A DNA stretch of 64,000 nucleotides from Paulinella micropora (lineage: Eukaryota > Cercozoa > Imbricatea > Euglyphida). Below the pieces are notes generated by a model that saw nothing but the letters and a program-made list of their open reading frames with translations, searched no databases and had not been told where the DNA came from. Location: NCBI GenBank assembly GCA_009731375.1, contig BJOX01000225.1:163154-227153 (forward strand), given 5' to 3'. This document shows, one piece after another, positions 43,472-54,336 of this stretch (positions are counted from its first letter, which is position 1; each line of letters begins with the position of its first letter). The position numbers and the translations under genes are program-made.

Positions 43472-46265
43472 ATGCCCAAGAAAGCTCAAAAGAATAAAAA
43501 GAAGGACGAGGACGACGGCGAGGCGGAGGAGAAGATTGCTTTCTCCCTGCAGCAGCGCGTGAACGTGGAACGGCTGCAGCACATCCTCACGCTGGCGCGC
43601 CTGCCAGTGGACGAGGCTACAAAGGTGAGCGACATCATCGGTTTGTACAAGAAGAGCCACGGGAACGCAAAGATCAACTACACTGAAAGCAGAGGCTGCG
43701 AGGGGACGAGGCTCTGGGGGAAGTGCCCGATCGGTCTGGCGAATAAGTGGATCTGTCGCATGGTGGCGGGCGAGTACTACGAGTGGCTCGATGTCAAGAA
43801 CGCGGCGTGTACTCTGCTCGTGCAAGCAATGGCCAAGAACGGGATCGAGGTGCCTGCACTCGCTGCGCGCTCCGCGGAACCAGGCGGCAGGGAAGCCATG
43901 ATCGAGGAGCTATGTACTGAGCTCAAGTGGGCGCACGACGATGTAGGGAAGAAGCGCGGCAAGGAAGCGTTCCTGGCTGTCATAAATGGGAAAAAGGTGA
44001 CTGGCAACCCCGAGCTAGAGTGCGACCTCATGAAAGAATGGCAGAAGCAATGGAAGAGCGTGGTGCCTCTTTTTACGAGGCTGGCGGAATACAACCCGAT
44101 GTGGCAGCCGGCGCAACGACAGCAGAAGAAGTCCAACAAGGAAGCTACCTTCTTTTCGTACGTCTGGCAGAGCCTGGAGCGCAAGATTATGGAAAAGGTG
44201 GTTGAGTTCTTCCACTCGCTAAGGGACCGCACCGGCAAGAACAGGCTGTACAACATGGGCGTGTGGAAACACGACGAGATCGGCGTCGAGAGGGTGTGGG
44301 GCGAAGGCAAGATCATGACGGACGAGATGATCCAACAAGTGCGAGAGCACGTCAAAACGACAACTGGTTACGAAGTGTCCTTCCATTCGGATGTCGGGAC
44401 GCCGACAGACGAGGACTGGGACCTGTACTACGGCGAGCAGCACTTGCACAAGCTGTCCAGCAACGACGAGAAGTGCAGGCACGTCCTTGTTAAGCATGCT
44501 AGGCGTTCCAGGGACATTCGCTTCGACGGACGGGTACTTGGCCCCCACGCGAGAATAGAGGGAGTCTTCTGCTTTGTGGGCGAGACGGAGGAGTACATGG
44601 ATCGTATCCTGATCGAAGCCGATTACTAGTACCACAACGTCAACAAGGACAAGCTCCTCAAGTGGTTCGTCGGTACTAGCCACCGCTTCTTTCCAGTCAA
44701 GCGCCCGTCGGAGATGCGGACTGACTGGATCAGCTTCAGGAACTGCACCTTCAACTCGCGCACTCTGGTCATCCGCACCTGGGAACAACTGCGCGAGAGA
44801 GGGGAGGCTGCTCCGTTTACTGATCATTTCTACGACGTCGAGGTAGACACGGAGAAGATGATCAAGGCCATGTGCTTCGACGACGACATGACTCCCGACT
44901 GGCGAGACCTGCTTGGGTTCCAGTTGAGCAAGCCTATGTACGAAATCTTCGAAACGTTGCTTGGCAGGCTTCAATTCCCGCTCGGAACGAGATAACTGGC
45001 AGGTACTTCCTTTCATGCTGGGCGATGGGGGCACAGGGAAAGGAACAGTCATCCAGGTCCTGCAGTCGATGAAGCCCTCTGGCAAGGTAGCCTCGATCAG
45101 CAAGAACACCGAGAAGGGGTTCGGGTTGTCTTCGCTGTACGACAAGGAGCTTGTCGTGATACCGGACCTGCCACTCGACTTCGCGAGCACGGTTGATCAG
45201 GCCACAATGCAAAGCATGGTGTCGGGCGAGCTGGTCAATGTGCCATCCAAGAACAAGATCGCCAAGAGCACGGTGAACTGGAAACCGCCGATTATCGTGG
45301 GCGCTAACTATATGTTCAACTACAAGGACGGCCAAGGCCAGTGGAAGCGGCGGGTGGCTTTGTTTCTGTTTAACAATCTCGTGAAAAAGGCGGACGACGG
45401 CCTTGGGAATCACATTATCATGAACAAAATTCCCTACATCCTGGCGCGCTGCGTCGCCAGGTACAAGAGCGCAGTGGAAGAGCACCCGCGCGCAGACTTT
45501 TGGACGGAGATTGCGCCAGAATAGCTGCGACAGAACCAGAAATTCGTGGAGAGCAGGACGAACGTGCTGGCGCGTTTTCTAAATGAAGGCAGCAAGGACT
45601 ACGGCGTTGTGTTCGAGAAGAACCATTTTACGAGCTGGCAAGACTTTGAGAACGCAGTCAACAAGTACCTGAAGGAAGACTGCAGGCTGCACACCGTGAC
45701 TGCGGACGATCTGGGAGATACCGCGTTGCGCAGGTCTGAGTACGAAGTGCATCGGGCACAGACGATCCCGGGCATGGCCAAGAAAGACACCCGCGTAAAT
45801 TACTGCGAGTTTTGTCCTCGGTCGACCAAGGAACTCGGGCATGTATGCGACGTGTCGTGCGAGCCCAACATGTGTGGCTATGCCCGCGAATGTGGTCATA
45901 CGAACGCTCCGCGTGGCAAGAAGCACGGGATCGTGAATATGCGCTTGCTTTTGCGCAGAGCCTATGACCGGGCGATGATCGGGTCGACGGAAGAGGAGGA
46001 AAAAGAGGAAACTTACAGGGACACAGGGGAGGCGAGCGAGGAAGTATGTGCGTGGCACATGGTACAGACTGGCATGGTTCCTGACAAAAAAGCAGCAATA
46101 AGGATGATCAAGCGACTGAAAGAAAAGGCTGTCAAGGACGCGCTGAGAGTAGCAGGCAAGCGCAGGAACAAAAAGGAAGAAGGCAAGGAAGAAGCTGAAC
46201 AGCGACAGAACAAGAGGCAGCGCCTTGAGGAGGCAGAGCACGTGACTGCCGACGCGTGCACATGA
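43472..46265 (+). pseudogene. D5-like SF3 helicase/primase-type protein, fullest copy D
   Basis: The longest copy, ~931 codons from ATG 43472 to TGA 46265. The N-terminal half is unassigned. An SF3 helicase core has Walker A GDGGTGKGT at ~45021-45047, Walker B LVVIPDLP at ~45150-45173 and the sensor-Asn motif VGANYMF at ~45298-45318. A Cys-rich segment follows (CEFC, then five more Cys and His, ~45805-45905), with a Lys/Arg/Glu-rich tail. The frame is interrupted by TAG 44627-44629, a one-base shift near 44985 and TAG 45522-45524. D5-type NTPases drive replication-fork unwinding in nucleocytoplasmic large DNA viruses. The viral genes that follow continue in the same direction, so this is the likely ancestral location. 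All copies share the three defects, so either the gene was dead before copying, or decoding depends on readthrough and frameshifting. Confidence 0.8.
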
Positions 46266-46433
46266 AAGCATTTCATTAAAAAAAATAGCGTTCCTTTTTT
46301 TCCTGTAAAGTTTGTTTATGTTCCAAAAAAAATTAATAGACCAAAAAAAGGCGCGCGCCTGACAGAGACCACAGAGAGTTGAACTGTGACACATTTTTTC
46401 TTGTGCATACTGTTTTTGACTCGTTAGGCTAAC

Positions 46434-46772
46434 ATGTCAGACACACAAACTACTAAAGTGGACAATAAGCTACTGTTCGTTGCCGGGTGCCTTCCGGCCC
46501 GTTTTTTACTGGCCAAAGTTGCACTTGACGCGGCACCGCCGACCAAAGACAACCTGCGTGTTCTTGCCATGGTCCCAGCCGTCGTGTGGCTTTCAGAAAT
46601 CTTGAACAAGCAAGAAAAAGGCTTCCTGGGCGGTCAGGTGTGGTGGGCCGATAACCGCTTGTGGCACGGGCTGCTTTATATGCTATTTGCTTCTACGGGG
46701 AAAGGAGAATTACTAGTGACGGACGCCTTGTTGGCTTCGTACTTTGGCTTCCAGCATTTTAGCAGAGCATGA
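46434..46772 (+). CDS. conserved NCLDV-type small membrane protein
   Basis: 112 residues with three hydrophobic segments (about 13-28, 43-57, 75-88) and the motif VWWADNRLWHGLLYMLFAS, which resembles a small membrane protein found across many nucleocytoplasmic large DNA viruses (pattern WW, then Arg/Leu, HG-x-LY-x-LFA). The start follows an AT-rich 5' region. The 46266-46433 spacer holds T-runs and AAAAAAAT patches only. Function is unknown; likely in the virion or factory membrane. Confidence 0.55.
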   Translation: MSDTQTTKVDNKLLFVAGCLPARFLLAKVALDAAPPTKDNLRVLAMVPAVVWLSEILNKQEKGFLGGQVWWADNRLWHGLLYMLFASTGKGELLVTDALLASYFGFQHFSRA

Positions 46773-46810
46773 TTTTTTTCTCTCGTGCCTACAAATGTAA
46801 GCACGCGCGA

Positions 46811-49082
46811 ATGATTAAATGCAGAAATGGCTCCGATGAGCCTGTGTGTTTCGACAAGATTTTGCAGCGCATCTCGGTCCTTTCGAGTGACCTGCCCGGT
46901 GCCAACGCGGTCGAGGTGGCCAAAGTCACTATTGCAGGCCTACGAACCGGTATGTCTACTTCTGAGTTGGATGGACTTGCGGCATCGAGCTGTGCCAGCC
47001 TGTCCTCGTACCACCCGATTATGCAATGCTTGGAGGCAGACTCGTTGCTAGCGACCTCCAAAAAATTTGCCTTGCCACGTTCCAGGGCACGATGGACCGT
47101 CTGCGTCTGTCGGTGGTGCCCAGCTTCTCGGTCTTTGTCGACAAGCACGCCGCCACGCTGAACGCAATGATAAAGACAGGAACGAGACCTCAATTTCGAC
47201 TTTTTTGGCATAGCCACGCTCAAGCAAGGCTACCTCCTCAAAGACAGTGACGACAAGATTTGCGAGACGCCGCAATATCTGTATAAAATTGCGCATTGCG
47301 GTGGCTCTGCACCACGGCCTGGAAGAAAGCGAAGACAGTGTCTTGCGCAGGATCCACGAGACTTACAATCTCTTAAGTGCTGGCCTGTACAGCCATGCCT
47401 CGCTGACTATGTTCAACGCTGGCCTGCGCCGGAACCAGCAGCTGGCGTCATGTTTCCTTTTGCCAGTTCGAGAAGATAGCCTCACTGGGATCTTCGAAAC
47501 CGTGAAAGACTGTGCGGTCATTTCAAAACACGCGGGAGGCATAGGCCTGTACGCTGGAAATGTGAGAGCGGCAGGATCCAAGATTCACGGGACGGGGGGC
47601 AAAAGCGACGGGATCGTGCCTCTCTGCCGCGTTCTTAATGAAACGAGTCGTTATGCCAATCAATCCGGGCGTAGAAAAGGAGCCTTTGCTGTGTACATGC
47701 CTCCGTGGCACAAGGACATCTTCGATTTCTTGCAGCTGCGCCAGAATGCAGGTGCAGCCGAAATGAGAGCGCGTGACTTGTTCACTGCGCTTATGATACC
47801 AAATCTCTACATGCAACGAGTGCGAGATGACGGTGACTGGACGCTGTTTTGTCCGACCGAGGTGTCGGGACTAGACGAGTGCTGTGGCAAGTTCTGGGAG
47901 TCTCGCTACACCCACGCAGAGAAAACACAGCAGGGCCAAAAGGTGAAAGCCCGGCACCTGTGGTCTGCCATCCTCAAATCGCAAATCGAGACAGGCACCC
48001 CCTACTTGATCTTCCGGGACCACGCCAACGCGAAAAGTAATCAACAGCACTGTGGCACCGTCAAGAACTCGAACCTGTGCGCGGAGATCATGGAAGTGAG
48101 CTCGCCCGAAGAGACCGCCGTCTGTAACCTCGCGTCGCTGTGCCTGCCCCGCCTCGTCACGGAGGACAAGAAAGTCGACATCAGCCTCCTCCACTCTGTT
48201 ACGCGCGCTGCCGTGCGAAATCTTGATCGGATCATCGACCTCACTACTTACCCCGTCCCCGAGGCTAAAATGTCGAACTTGGAGCACAGGCCCGTCGGGC
48301 TCGGCATATGCATCTGCGGCCTGGCAGACCTTTTCATGGTCATGGGAGTTTCCTTTTAGAGCCCCGAAGCAGCCGTCTTGAATGAGCGAGTCTCTCGCGA
48401 AATCTATTACGCGGCCGTGTCTGCTAGCGTAGAATTGGCCAGAGAAAAGGGGTGCTATCCGGAGTTCAAGGGCAGTCCAGCTTCGCAAGGCAGGCTGCAG
48501 CCGGACCTCTGGGGCGTAGAGCGCTCGACTGACAGATGGCTTAAGCTCAAGGCAGATGTCAAGGCTCATGGTCAACGTAACAGTTTACTGGTAGCACTAA
48601 TGCCCACGGCTAGCACCTCTCAAATACTGGGAGTCAACGAATCTTTTGAGCCAATTTTTAGCAATCTTATGGTCAGACGTACTTTGGCAGGAGAACACAC
48701 ACTGCTTAATCGATATCTGGTAAGAGCACTCGAAAGCAGGGGGCTCTGGACCTCCGCGGTCAGAGAGCAGTTGTTACGTAACGACGGGTCTGTCCAGGAC
48801 ATTGCAACCATACCGGACGACATAAAACAAGTGTACAAGACCGTCTGGGAAGTGCAGATGAAGACACAACTACAACTCTCTGCGCTGCGTGGTCCTTATG
48901 TGTGCCAGTCGCAGTCACTCAACGTCTACTTAGCCAACGCGACCGAGCGCAAGCTGTCTTCGTCTCATTTTTTTGCCTGGGAATCGGGCTTAAAGACCGG
49001 ATGCTATTACCTTCGAACCAAGGCGGTCACTAGTGCTAGACAATCGTGTACCGGTGATGTGTGTGTCATGTGTACAGTTTAA
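46811..49082 (+). pseudogene. ribonucleotide reductase large subunit (class I), broken
   Basis: Begins MIKCRNGSDEPVCFDKILQR and aligns by eye along the whole class I R1 family. Present: ASCFLLP (first active-site Cys), SNLCAEI and VCNLASL (radical-site Cys and its partner), YYLRTK (electron-transfer tyrosines) and a C-terminal Cys-x4-Cys-x2-Cys (~49047-49073). Single-base shifts occur near 47017, 47174 and in the A4 run 47284-47287. An in-frame TAG at 48357-48359 replaces a residue that is usually Glu (PFES-like position, read here SF-stop-SPEA). The enzyme reduces ribonucleotides to supply DNA synthesis; no small subunit is in the window. All catalytic residues being intact suggests sequence errors or very recent decay. 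Confidence 0.88.
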
Positions 49083-49817
49083 TTAAACTAAATCTACAGT
49101 CAGGTCCATGGCCAAATGGCCTCCCTCGCCGTTCTCTTTTCCGGAAAGTGAGACGCCAAACGCTTCTTTTTCTAATATGTCTTGGTCCGGGTAGCCCAGG
49201 CCCTCGTGTTGCTTACGAATTTGCAGCACGCGCCACGACAGAGTGACTTTTTCGCCCTTAGAACACAGCGCAGTAGCTTGAATCACCGTTTTCACCACAT
49301 CTCCCTTTTGCAGCGTGGCGGTGTCGGCCCCGCCCAAGAACCGGGCGCCCGTGACAGTGGCGGTCAGGCGCGGTGCCCAGGCCCGATCCAATTTCTGCGA
49401 AGTGCGCAGCCGTGTGCAGGGCTGGTAGCAGCACTTGACTTGCTCGTCGCTTCTCGCCATAACGCCCGCTCGCTTCATCGTCGGGACAATTTTATCGCGG
49501 TTCTCAACCACGAGCTCGGCAACACGATCATCGATTGCTCGTATCACCTGGTAGGCCTGCAGCACCGCGCCGTATTCTCGCGCGTGCTTGAAGTCGAGGT
49601 CGATGGTGGTCTTGGCCGCCTTGTTGCCTTGGTCGTACGTGCTTGGGTCCCAGGCAAGCTGCATGGCGGGCAGAACCATCGTCAGGCTCTTTTTGTCGTA
49701 GCATAAGTTCGCAAAGATGCTTCCGTACGCACTCCTTGGTTCCGACAGGTGCAGCTTCTTCGGGTCGGCCGCCGGATCAAAGGCCTTGACTTGATTGTTG
49801 TCGGTGACGATAGACAT
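49083..49817 (-). CDS. possible viral ssDNA-binding protein
   Basis: A 244-residue intact frame that converges on and abuts the RNR stop codon. It has an OB-like, beta-rich composition with the strings EPRSAYGSIFANLCYDKKSL and TIDLDFKHAREYGAV, resembling the ssDNA-binding-type proteins of nucleocytoplasmic viruses (short conserved N-terminal block, then a middle helix and beta C-terminus). This is a weak similarity judged by eye. It shares a 125-nt intergenic region with the divergent PCNA-like gene, which fits a replication role. Confidence 0.4.
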   Translation of the reverse strand: MSIVTDNNQVKAFDPAADPKKLHLSEPRSAYGSIFANLCYDKKSLTMVLPAMQLAWDPSTYDQGNKAAKTTIDLDFKHAREYGAVLQAYQVIRAIDDRVAELVVENRDKIVPTMKRAGVMARSDEQVKCCYQPCTRLRTSQKLDRAWAPRLTATVTGARFLGGADTATLQKGDVVKTVIQATALCSKGEKVTLSWRVLQIRKQHEGLGYPDQDILEKEAFGVSLSGKENGEGGHLAMDLTVDLV

Positions 49818-49942
49818 TTCGATTTGTGGCTCTTTTTCATTTTTGCCAGAACGGGTTTTCCTTTTCAGCTTTTAAATCTTGAATCCCGAATCTCGCAATT
49901 TAAAAGTTTACATTAAAAGGACAAAAAGTGGCAAAAGAAACA
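49818..49942. promoter_or_regulatory. bidirectional promoter region with AAATCTTGAATC
   Basis: Divergent starts at 49817 (minus) and 49943 (plus) enclose TTTAAATCTTGAATCCCGAA and AATCTCGCAATTTAAAAG. AAATCTTG-like strings recur before other genes of this block (about 51382, 52275, 61517, 62741). Confidence 0.45.
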
Positions 49943-50920
49943 ATGTCTCAAAAAATGATGACTCGTTTTCTCTGGAGGTCCAAGTCGCACGGAATAGCGT
50001 TCAGACGGGCGCTCGACTCGCTGTCGCCGCTGTTGCTGGAGGCGAGGATCGAGGCTACGGTCGACAAGCTCGTGCTCTGCAGCGCGGCCGATGGGCTGGT
50101 TGGACAGTTCGTGGTGCCCTTTTCAGGCGCCGATGGCGACTATGTCAACCTGATGTTCCCCAAGTGCGTGTTCAGCGTTGATCTCAAGGAGATGAGCTGT
50201 TGGCTTTCTACTTTCCGCGATGGCATGGTCTTGGAACTATCAGTCGCGGTCGACAACAAGCTGTGTGTCAAATTTTACAACGAGGCCAAATCGTTCGAGC
50301 ACTACAGCGACCTGACCTCGCTGCTCGTGTCCCAGGAGGCGGCCTTCCTGCCGACTACCGAGTGGACCAACGTCGACCGACTCGTCGAAGTCAGCGGACC
50401 CGCCCTGAATGCCGTGATCAGGCATCATTCCAAATCCAATTTGCACTGCCGTCTGTTTGTGGAAGGAGACAGGCTCTGTATCGAATCCTCGCTGCGGGCG
50501 GTGCACGCAAGTCGGCTGGCGCGCACTTCGCTTGGTGGCATCGCCCTGCTCGCGGAGGACAAGGACTCGCTGCTGCGCTCGGACCTGTCACACCCGCCTA
50601 CCGAAGCCGGCGAGTGTGTCTACGCTCTGGAAGTCCTCAAGAAGATACTCAAATCATGCGCTTTCCAGGAGAAAAAGACTGGCAGGGTGCTGGTCGGCGC
50701 TGCGCCGAATGTGCTGCACCTCGTCTTCAAGCGGGACGGCGGCCCGTGGCTCAAGTACACTATCCTGGCCGACGCCGAATCACCGCCCCCTTTGCCCGCG
50801 CTGGCACCGCTCGCCTTGACCACCGACAGCACCGCCGAGGAGGATGAACAGCGCAAGGTGGTTAAACGCAAGAAGAAGAACTCGAAGAGGAAAAGAGACG
50901 AATCCCAGGCAGGCGCTTAA
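49943..50920 (+). CDS. PCNA-like sliding clamp
   Basis: About 325 residues from ATG 49943. The N-terminal part (FRRALDSLSPLLLEARIEAT, CSAADGLVG) and repeated alternation of strands and helices suit a two-domain DNA clamp. The C-terminal ~65 residues are a Pro/Ala linker followed by a basic nuclear-localisation-like cluster (KRKKKNSKRKRDE). Viral PCNA-like proteins tether DNA polymerase. The match is by overall pattern, not by a PIP or signature motif. Its last 59 nt overlap the convergent VLTF-2-like gene. Confidence 0.45.
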   Translation: MSQKMMTRFLWRSKSHGIAFRRALDSLSPLLLEARIEATVDKLVLCSAADGLVGQFVVPFSGADGDYVNLMFPKCVFSVDLKEMSCWLSTFRDGMVLELSVAVDNKLCVKFYNEAKSFEHYSDLTSLLVSQEAAFLPTTEWTNVDRLVEVSGPALNAVIRHHSKSNLHCRLFVEGDRLCIESSLRAVHASRLARTSLGGIALLAEDKDSLLRSDLSHPPTEAGECVYALEVLKKILKSCAFQEKKTGRVLVGAAPNVLHLVFKRDGGPWLKYTILADAESPPPLPALAPLALTTDSTAEEDEQRKVVKRKKKNSKRKRDESQAGA

Positions 50921-51449
50921 GCCTCCTTAACGTGTACTTGCGGCCGGCGAGCTTGCTAATAAAATTCTTTTGTGTTTCTTTTCTGTGCACTGGCACGTAC
51001 CAATTGACTACCCGTCCCACGGCCCTGAAAGCCGAGATGTCTAGCGGTCCGCCATAGTCTACTAGCTCGTGGCGTGGCGGTGCCGGCTGCACTAGCTGCT
51101 TGTGTAGATTGACTCTGAGGAACGAGTGCAGCAGGTCCATTGAACGCGAACGCAGCGTCTCGGCTATACCATATTCAGCAAATTTTGCTGCACATCGCAT
51201 AGAGCAAAAGTGACCCCAGACGAACAATTCTTCGTCCGCGTGTGCTATCGGCAGTCCGTACCATTTGCCGTCGTCCCTTGCACAGCCGTAGGAACAGTGC
51301 AGACACTTGCCCTTGTAAGATTCGGTGCCCTCCATCCTTTCTGGGCGCTTTTCTGCCTTTTCTAATCTTCGTTGTTGTTTCAAATCTCGAATCTTAAACG
51401 TCCACATTTGTGATCTGTAAGTTTTTTCTGCTGGCCAGTCACTTTTCAT
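50862..51449 (-). CDS. VLTF-2-like late transcription factor
   Basis: 195 residues if started at 51449; a start at 51333-51335 (MEGTESYKGKCLHC) is more typical and leaves 158. It has an FCS-type zinc finger (CLHCSYGC, then YGLPIA, then GHFCSMRCAAKFAEY) followed by a helical region, PAPPRHELVDYGGPLDISAF and an Arg, closely matching the VLTF-2 family (poxvirus A1-like) shared by nucleocytoplasmic large DNA viruses, which switches on late viral genes. The C-terminus ends in a poly-Ser tail where it overlaps the PCNA-like gene. Its neighbour on the other side is a VLTF-3-like gene, strengthening the call. Confidence 0.75.
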   Translation of the reverse strand: MKSDWPAEKTYRSQMWTFKIRDLKQQRRLEKAEKRPERMEGTESYKGKCLHCSYGCARDDGKWYGLPIAHADEELFVWGHFCSMRCAAKFAEYGIAETLRSRSMDLLHSFLRVNLHKQLVQPAPPRHELVDYGGPLDISAFRAVGRVVNWYVPVHRKETQKNFISKLAGRKYTLRRLKRLPGIRLFSSSSSSSCV

Positions 51450-51451
51450 AT

Positions 51452-52119
51452 ATGTCCTGCGAACACAACTTGACCTTTAGCTTAGCAACCACAGGTACGT
51501 ACTGCTCCAAGTGTGGCCTGGTCAAGACAGAGCACGAGCTGTACACGTCACAATGCTGGCTAGTGAACGGACAGATGGTAAGAGAGCAACACGCTCCCAG
51601 ACATGCCGGTTACACTCGCCTGAGCCGCTTTCGTTAGATAATACGAGAGACCTTCAACCTTCGAGGTGTGAATCAATCTGCGTCGTGTGTCAGCCCGGCC
51701 TTGTTAGCATAGGCCCGGCGCCTGACCCACAAGTGGCGGCACAGAACCCGACGCCTGCTCGCCTCGCGTACATCTGGCGCAGGGAGAAGCTAGGCCCTCT
51801 GACTACCGACCGAGCCAGCCAACTGTGCCACCTGTTAGGCTATGGCCGGAGCCGGCGCGAGCCGAGCAAAGAGACGCTCGCGGAGCTGGAACGCCTCTTC
51901 AAAAAGGTCGACGCCTGCTGGCCCCGAGTGCTAAAGAAGCTGAGAGAGAGGTACGCGTGGGCTCGACGGTGTTTTGTCAATTATCAGACGTTGCTGAGGG
52001 CTTTCCTGCTGTTGATGGACGAAGAAGAGCTAGCGGCACAAGTGCCAGAACTGAAACAAGCCGAGTCGCGCCACCGCCAAAGCGCCATGTTCGCGCTCGT
52101 GTGCGAAGAACAGGGCTAG
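51452..52119 (+). CDS. VLTF-3-like late transcription factor, interrupted
   Basis: The first part (51452-51577) is a zinc ribbon (SCEH, then YCSKCGLV). The second (about 51640-52119) ends in a block RRCFVNYQTLLRAFLLLMDE, a Pro-x-Leu-Lys, an Arg-Gln and VCEEQG, matching the C-terminal block of the VLTF-3 (poxvirus A2-like) family. Between them lies a GT-AG sequence (51578-51637, GTAAGAGAG to TCGTTAG, 60 nt) that could be an intron, but the phases then disagree by one base, so an extra indel in 51638-51710 is needed; a simple frameshift is the alternative. Divergent from the VLTF-2-like gene. Confidence 0.55.
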
Positions 52120-52487
52120 CCTTTCATTGCCTTGGCTGGTTCACTGAACGGCAGCGGCCTCGCGCGCCCGCTCGCGAGCCATCTTTTGTCTGGCCCGCAC
52201 GCCAAGAAGAAAAATAAAAAGAAAAAAAAGAGAAAGATGCTGGCCGCGGGTGTTGTGGTTATTGCTGAAAAAACAAATCTTGTACCCTATAGTCATTAAA
52301 AAAAGAAGATTGCAAAATGGGCAGCGAGTGGCCGGCTTGGCGCTGAGCCCAACCACCGTCCGGTCGTGACAATTGACCCCAGGCCGCCCCAGGAGGTGAT
52401 CGACGCTTTTAACAACACCACGCTCGAGGAGATACGCGCGGGCCAGAAGCCGGTGCCGGTCTGGCCGGAACGACTGCCAAGACCAAG
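52120..52487 (+). other. spacer with possible N-terminal extension of the next gene
   Basis: Contains CAAATCTTGTACC at ~52274, A-runs, an ATG at 52317 with a short frame, and a coding-looking stretch (VTIDPRPPQEVIDAF) running to a TGA just before 52488. The stretch may be the true N-terminus of the following gene, separated by an indel. Confidence 0.35.
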
Positions 52488-54125
52488 ATGAACGCAGCGG
52501 AATGGGTAGACTTGCGGGACAATTTCGTGGCCAGCCTCGCCGAGCTGCGGGACAGTTACCGGGACCAGGTGTTCAACCGCATGCACCTTTGTGCGTGCGG
52601 CGTGGACCCGGCCCTGCACGAGCCCTCGCCCGTGCTTGCCAAGATCATCTCTGGACGCCGGGGTCGCTGGTTGGAATTCATGACCAAAGAAAACAGTGAC
52701 GACCGCCAGTTTGCACACCTGTTGTACGTGCACAGCGGCTTGGACAAAACAAAGCTGCTCAAGAGAAACAAGGCCTCGGAGTTGAACTTTATCATTGTAG
52801 AGAAAGAGGGCGGTGGCCTGCTTTTCCCTGCCAGCTCCGCCGACGTGGTAGGCCGCAAGACCACCACGCTGCGCAAGGTCCTGTTCGGCGACGAAGACAG
52901 GTGGATCAAATCGATCGTGACCAAGACAGAAGGGCCTTTCCCTACGTGCCTGCTGGCCTTCTGTGCGACTCTGCTGAGGCTGCGGCGAGATGTGGAGCAG
53001 TTTCTGCCGTTCATCAACGACATGGTAGACGCGGCCAGACCAGGGCTGAGTTCACGCAGCAGAGACTACACGGACTTTGTAGTCGAGTGGCTGATCCGGC
53101 CTCGGTGAAAGAGATACAAGACAAATCTAAACAGCCCTCGCGCTGCGTCTGGGGAGAAGACTTTGTGCGCAAGTGGTTCACGGAAGGAAGCAGCTACTTC
53201 CGTGACAGGGACGTGAACGCCAGGGGGGCCCTACAGACCAGCAAAGCGACCATGGCCAACCTCAAGAGCAGGCACGTGCTCTACTTGGACCCCTGGTGCG
53301 CGTTCTTGGACGAGCTCTACCGAGCCATGCTCGCGGAGGCAGATTGTTTTGAGGACCCGGAAGCCAAGCGCACCAACGACTGCCCCTTTGAGAGACACCC
53401 GTTGTGGGCCCTGCAGTCCTTTCTGCTGCTGTCTATCCTCGGGTGTCGCATGGCAGAGCTGTGGAAGTTCAGCGAGTTCTTGCCAGTGGAGGACGACCAG
53501 TATATAACTTTCACGGAGATTGGCCGCAAAAAGCAAGTCTTGCAACACCGGGCAGCGAAGAAAGGAGCGGACCCCCGGAGGGACCCGGACGAGCAAAGCG
53601 ATTACCAGGACTCTATCTATGTCGGGAAGCCCATCGCCTTACCCACGACCTCGTCGGCCGGGGTGCTGAGAATCTACCCGCACCTGCTGCGAGCCATCTA
53701 CGCCAACGTGGCCTGGGAACTTTACGGCAACCAGTCGCTCGTGGCCCGGCCGGTTTTTTTCAGCCGGGTTTTGGGGCACGCTCGAGTACGAAAACAAAGA
53801 AGAAGGGATCGGCAAGACGCAGATGTTTTATGACAAGGTGAAAGTGATGAGCAAGGCAGTGCCCTCACTGCACGAGCCGGACTTGCTCAAGATTGTGCAG
53901 GCCATTGTGCAACAGGGCGAAAGGCTGGCCTCGGACTATTCACGGGTCCTGGGTGACCTGAAATGCGTAATCCCGCCTAGGCTCACGCAGCTGCCCCGCG
54001 AGACCAGAGCCGAACGGTTACGCCGTCAAGCCGTGGAATTTTTCGCGGCAAATTTGCAACACCATGCCGCAGAACTGCGCCGGCCCGGTTTTTGGCGCGG
54101 GACTGTCGATTCTATTTTCCCGTGA
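52488..54125 (+). CDS. possible tyrosine recombinase or protelomerase, frameshifted
   Basis: Three overlapping frames (52488-53108, then to ~53770, then 53823-54125) join by single-base shifts near 53090 and 53765 into ~545 residues. The central segment LLSILGCRMAELWKFSEF has the Arg of the 'GxRxxE' box of tyrosine recombinases; the following YITFTEIGRKKQ could place the catalytic Lys. The separation and the bulky strand after the Arg recall telomere resolvases (protelomerases) rather than simple integrases. The later His/Arg and the nucleophilic Tyr could not be assigned. If right, it would resolve or circularise viral genome ends. No other family is evident. Confidence 0.3.
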
Positions 54126-54336
54126 AAGCCTCTTACCGTTTCGCCAGTCATGCCGCTACGGCCCTTGATACGGCCGATCCTACACCAGCCGCTCAGATCA
54201 CGCGGTTTACACAATTGTGCTAAGAGATTCAAGAACCAAAAGCTCATAATCTGACTTTTATTGAAGTCAGAAAGTGAAAAAGCAAGCAAGGTCGAATCCC
54301 TTGCAATTTTTTGCCGTGCCGCTAATTGCGGTTAAG

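Noticed and set aside
44627-48359. TAG as a reassigned sense codon (in-frame TAG in the helicase twice and in RNR once)
   Set aside because: An in-frame TAA (57988-57990) also interrupts the coiled-coil gene, single-base shifts accompany every case, and one intact-looking gene seems to end in TAG. Decay or sequence error explains all of it.
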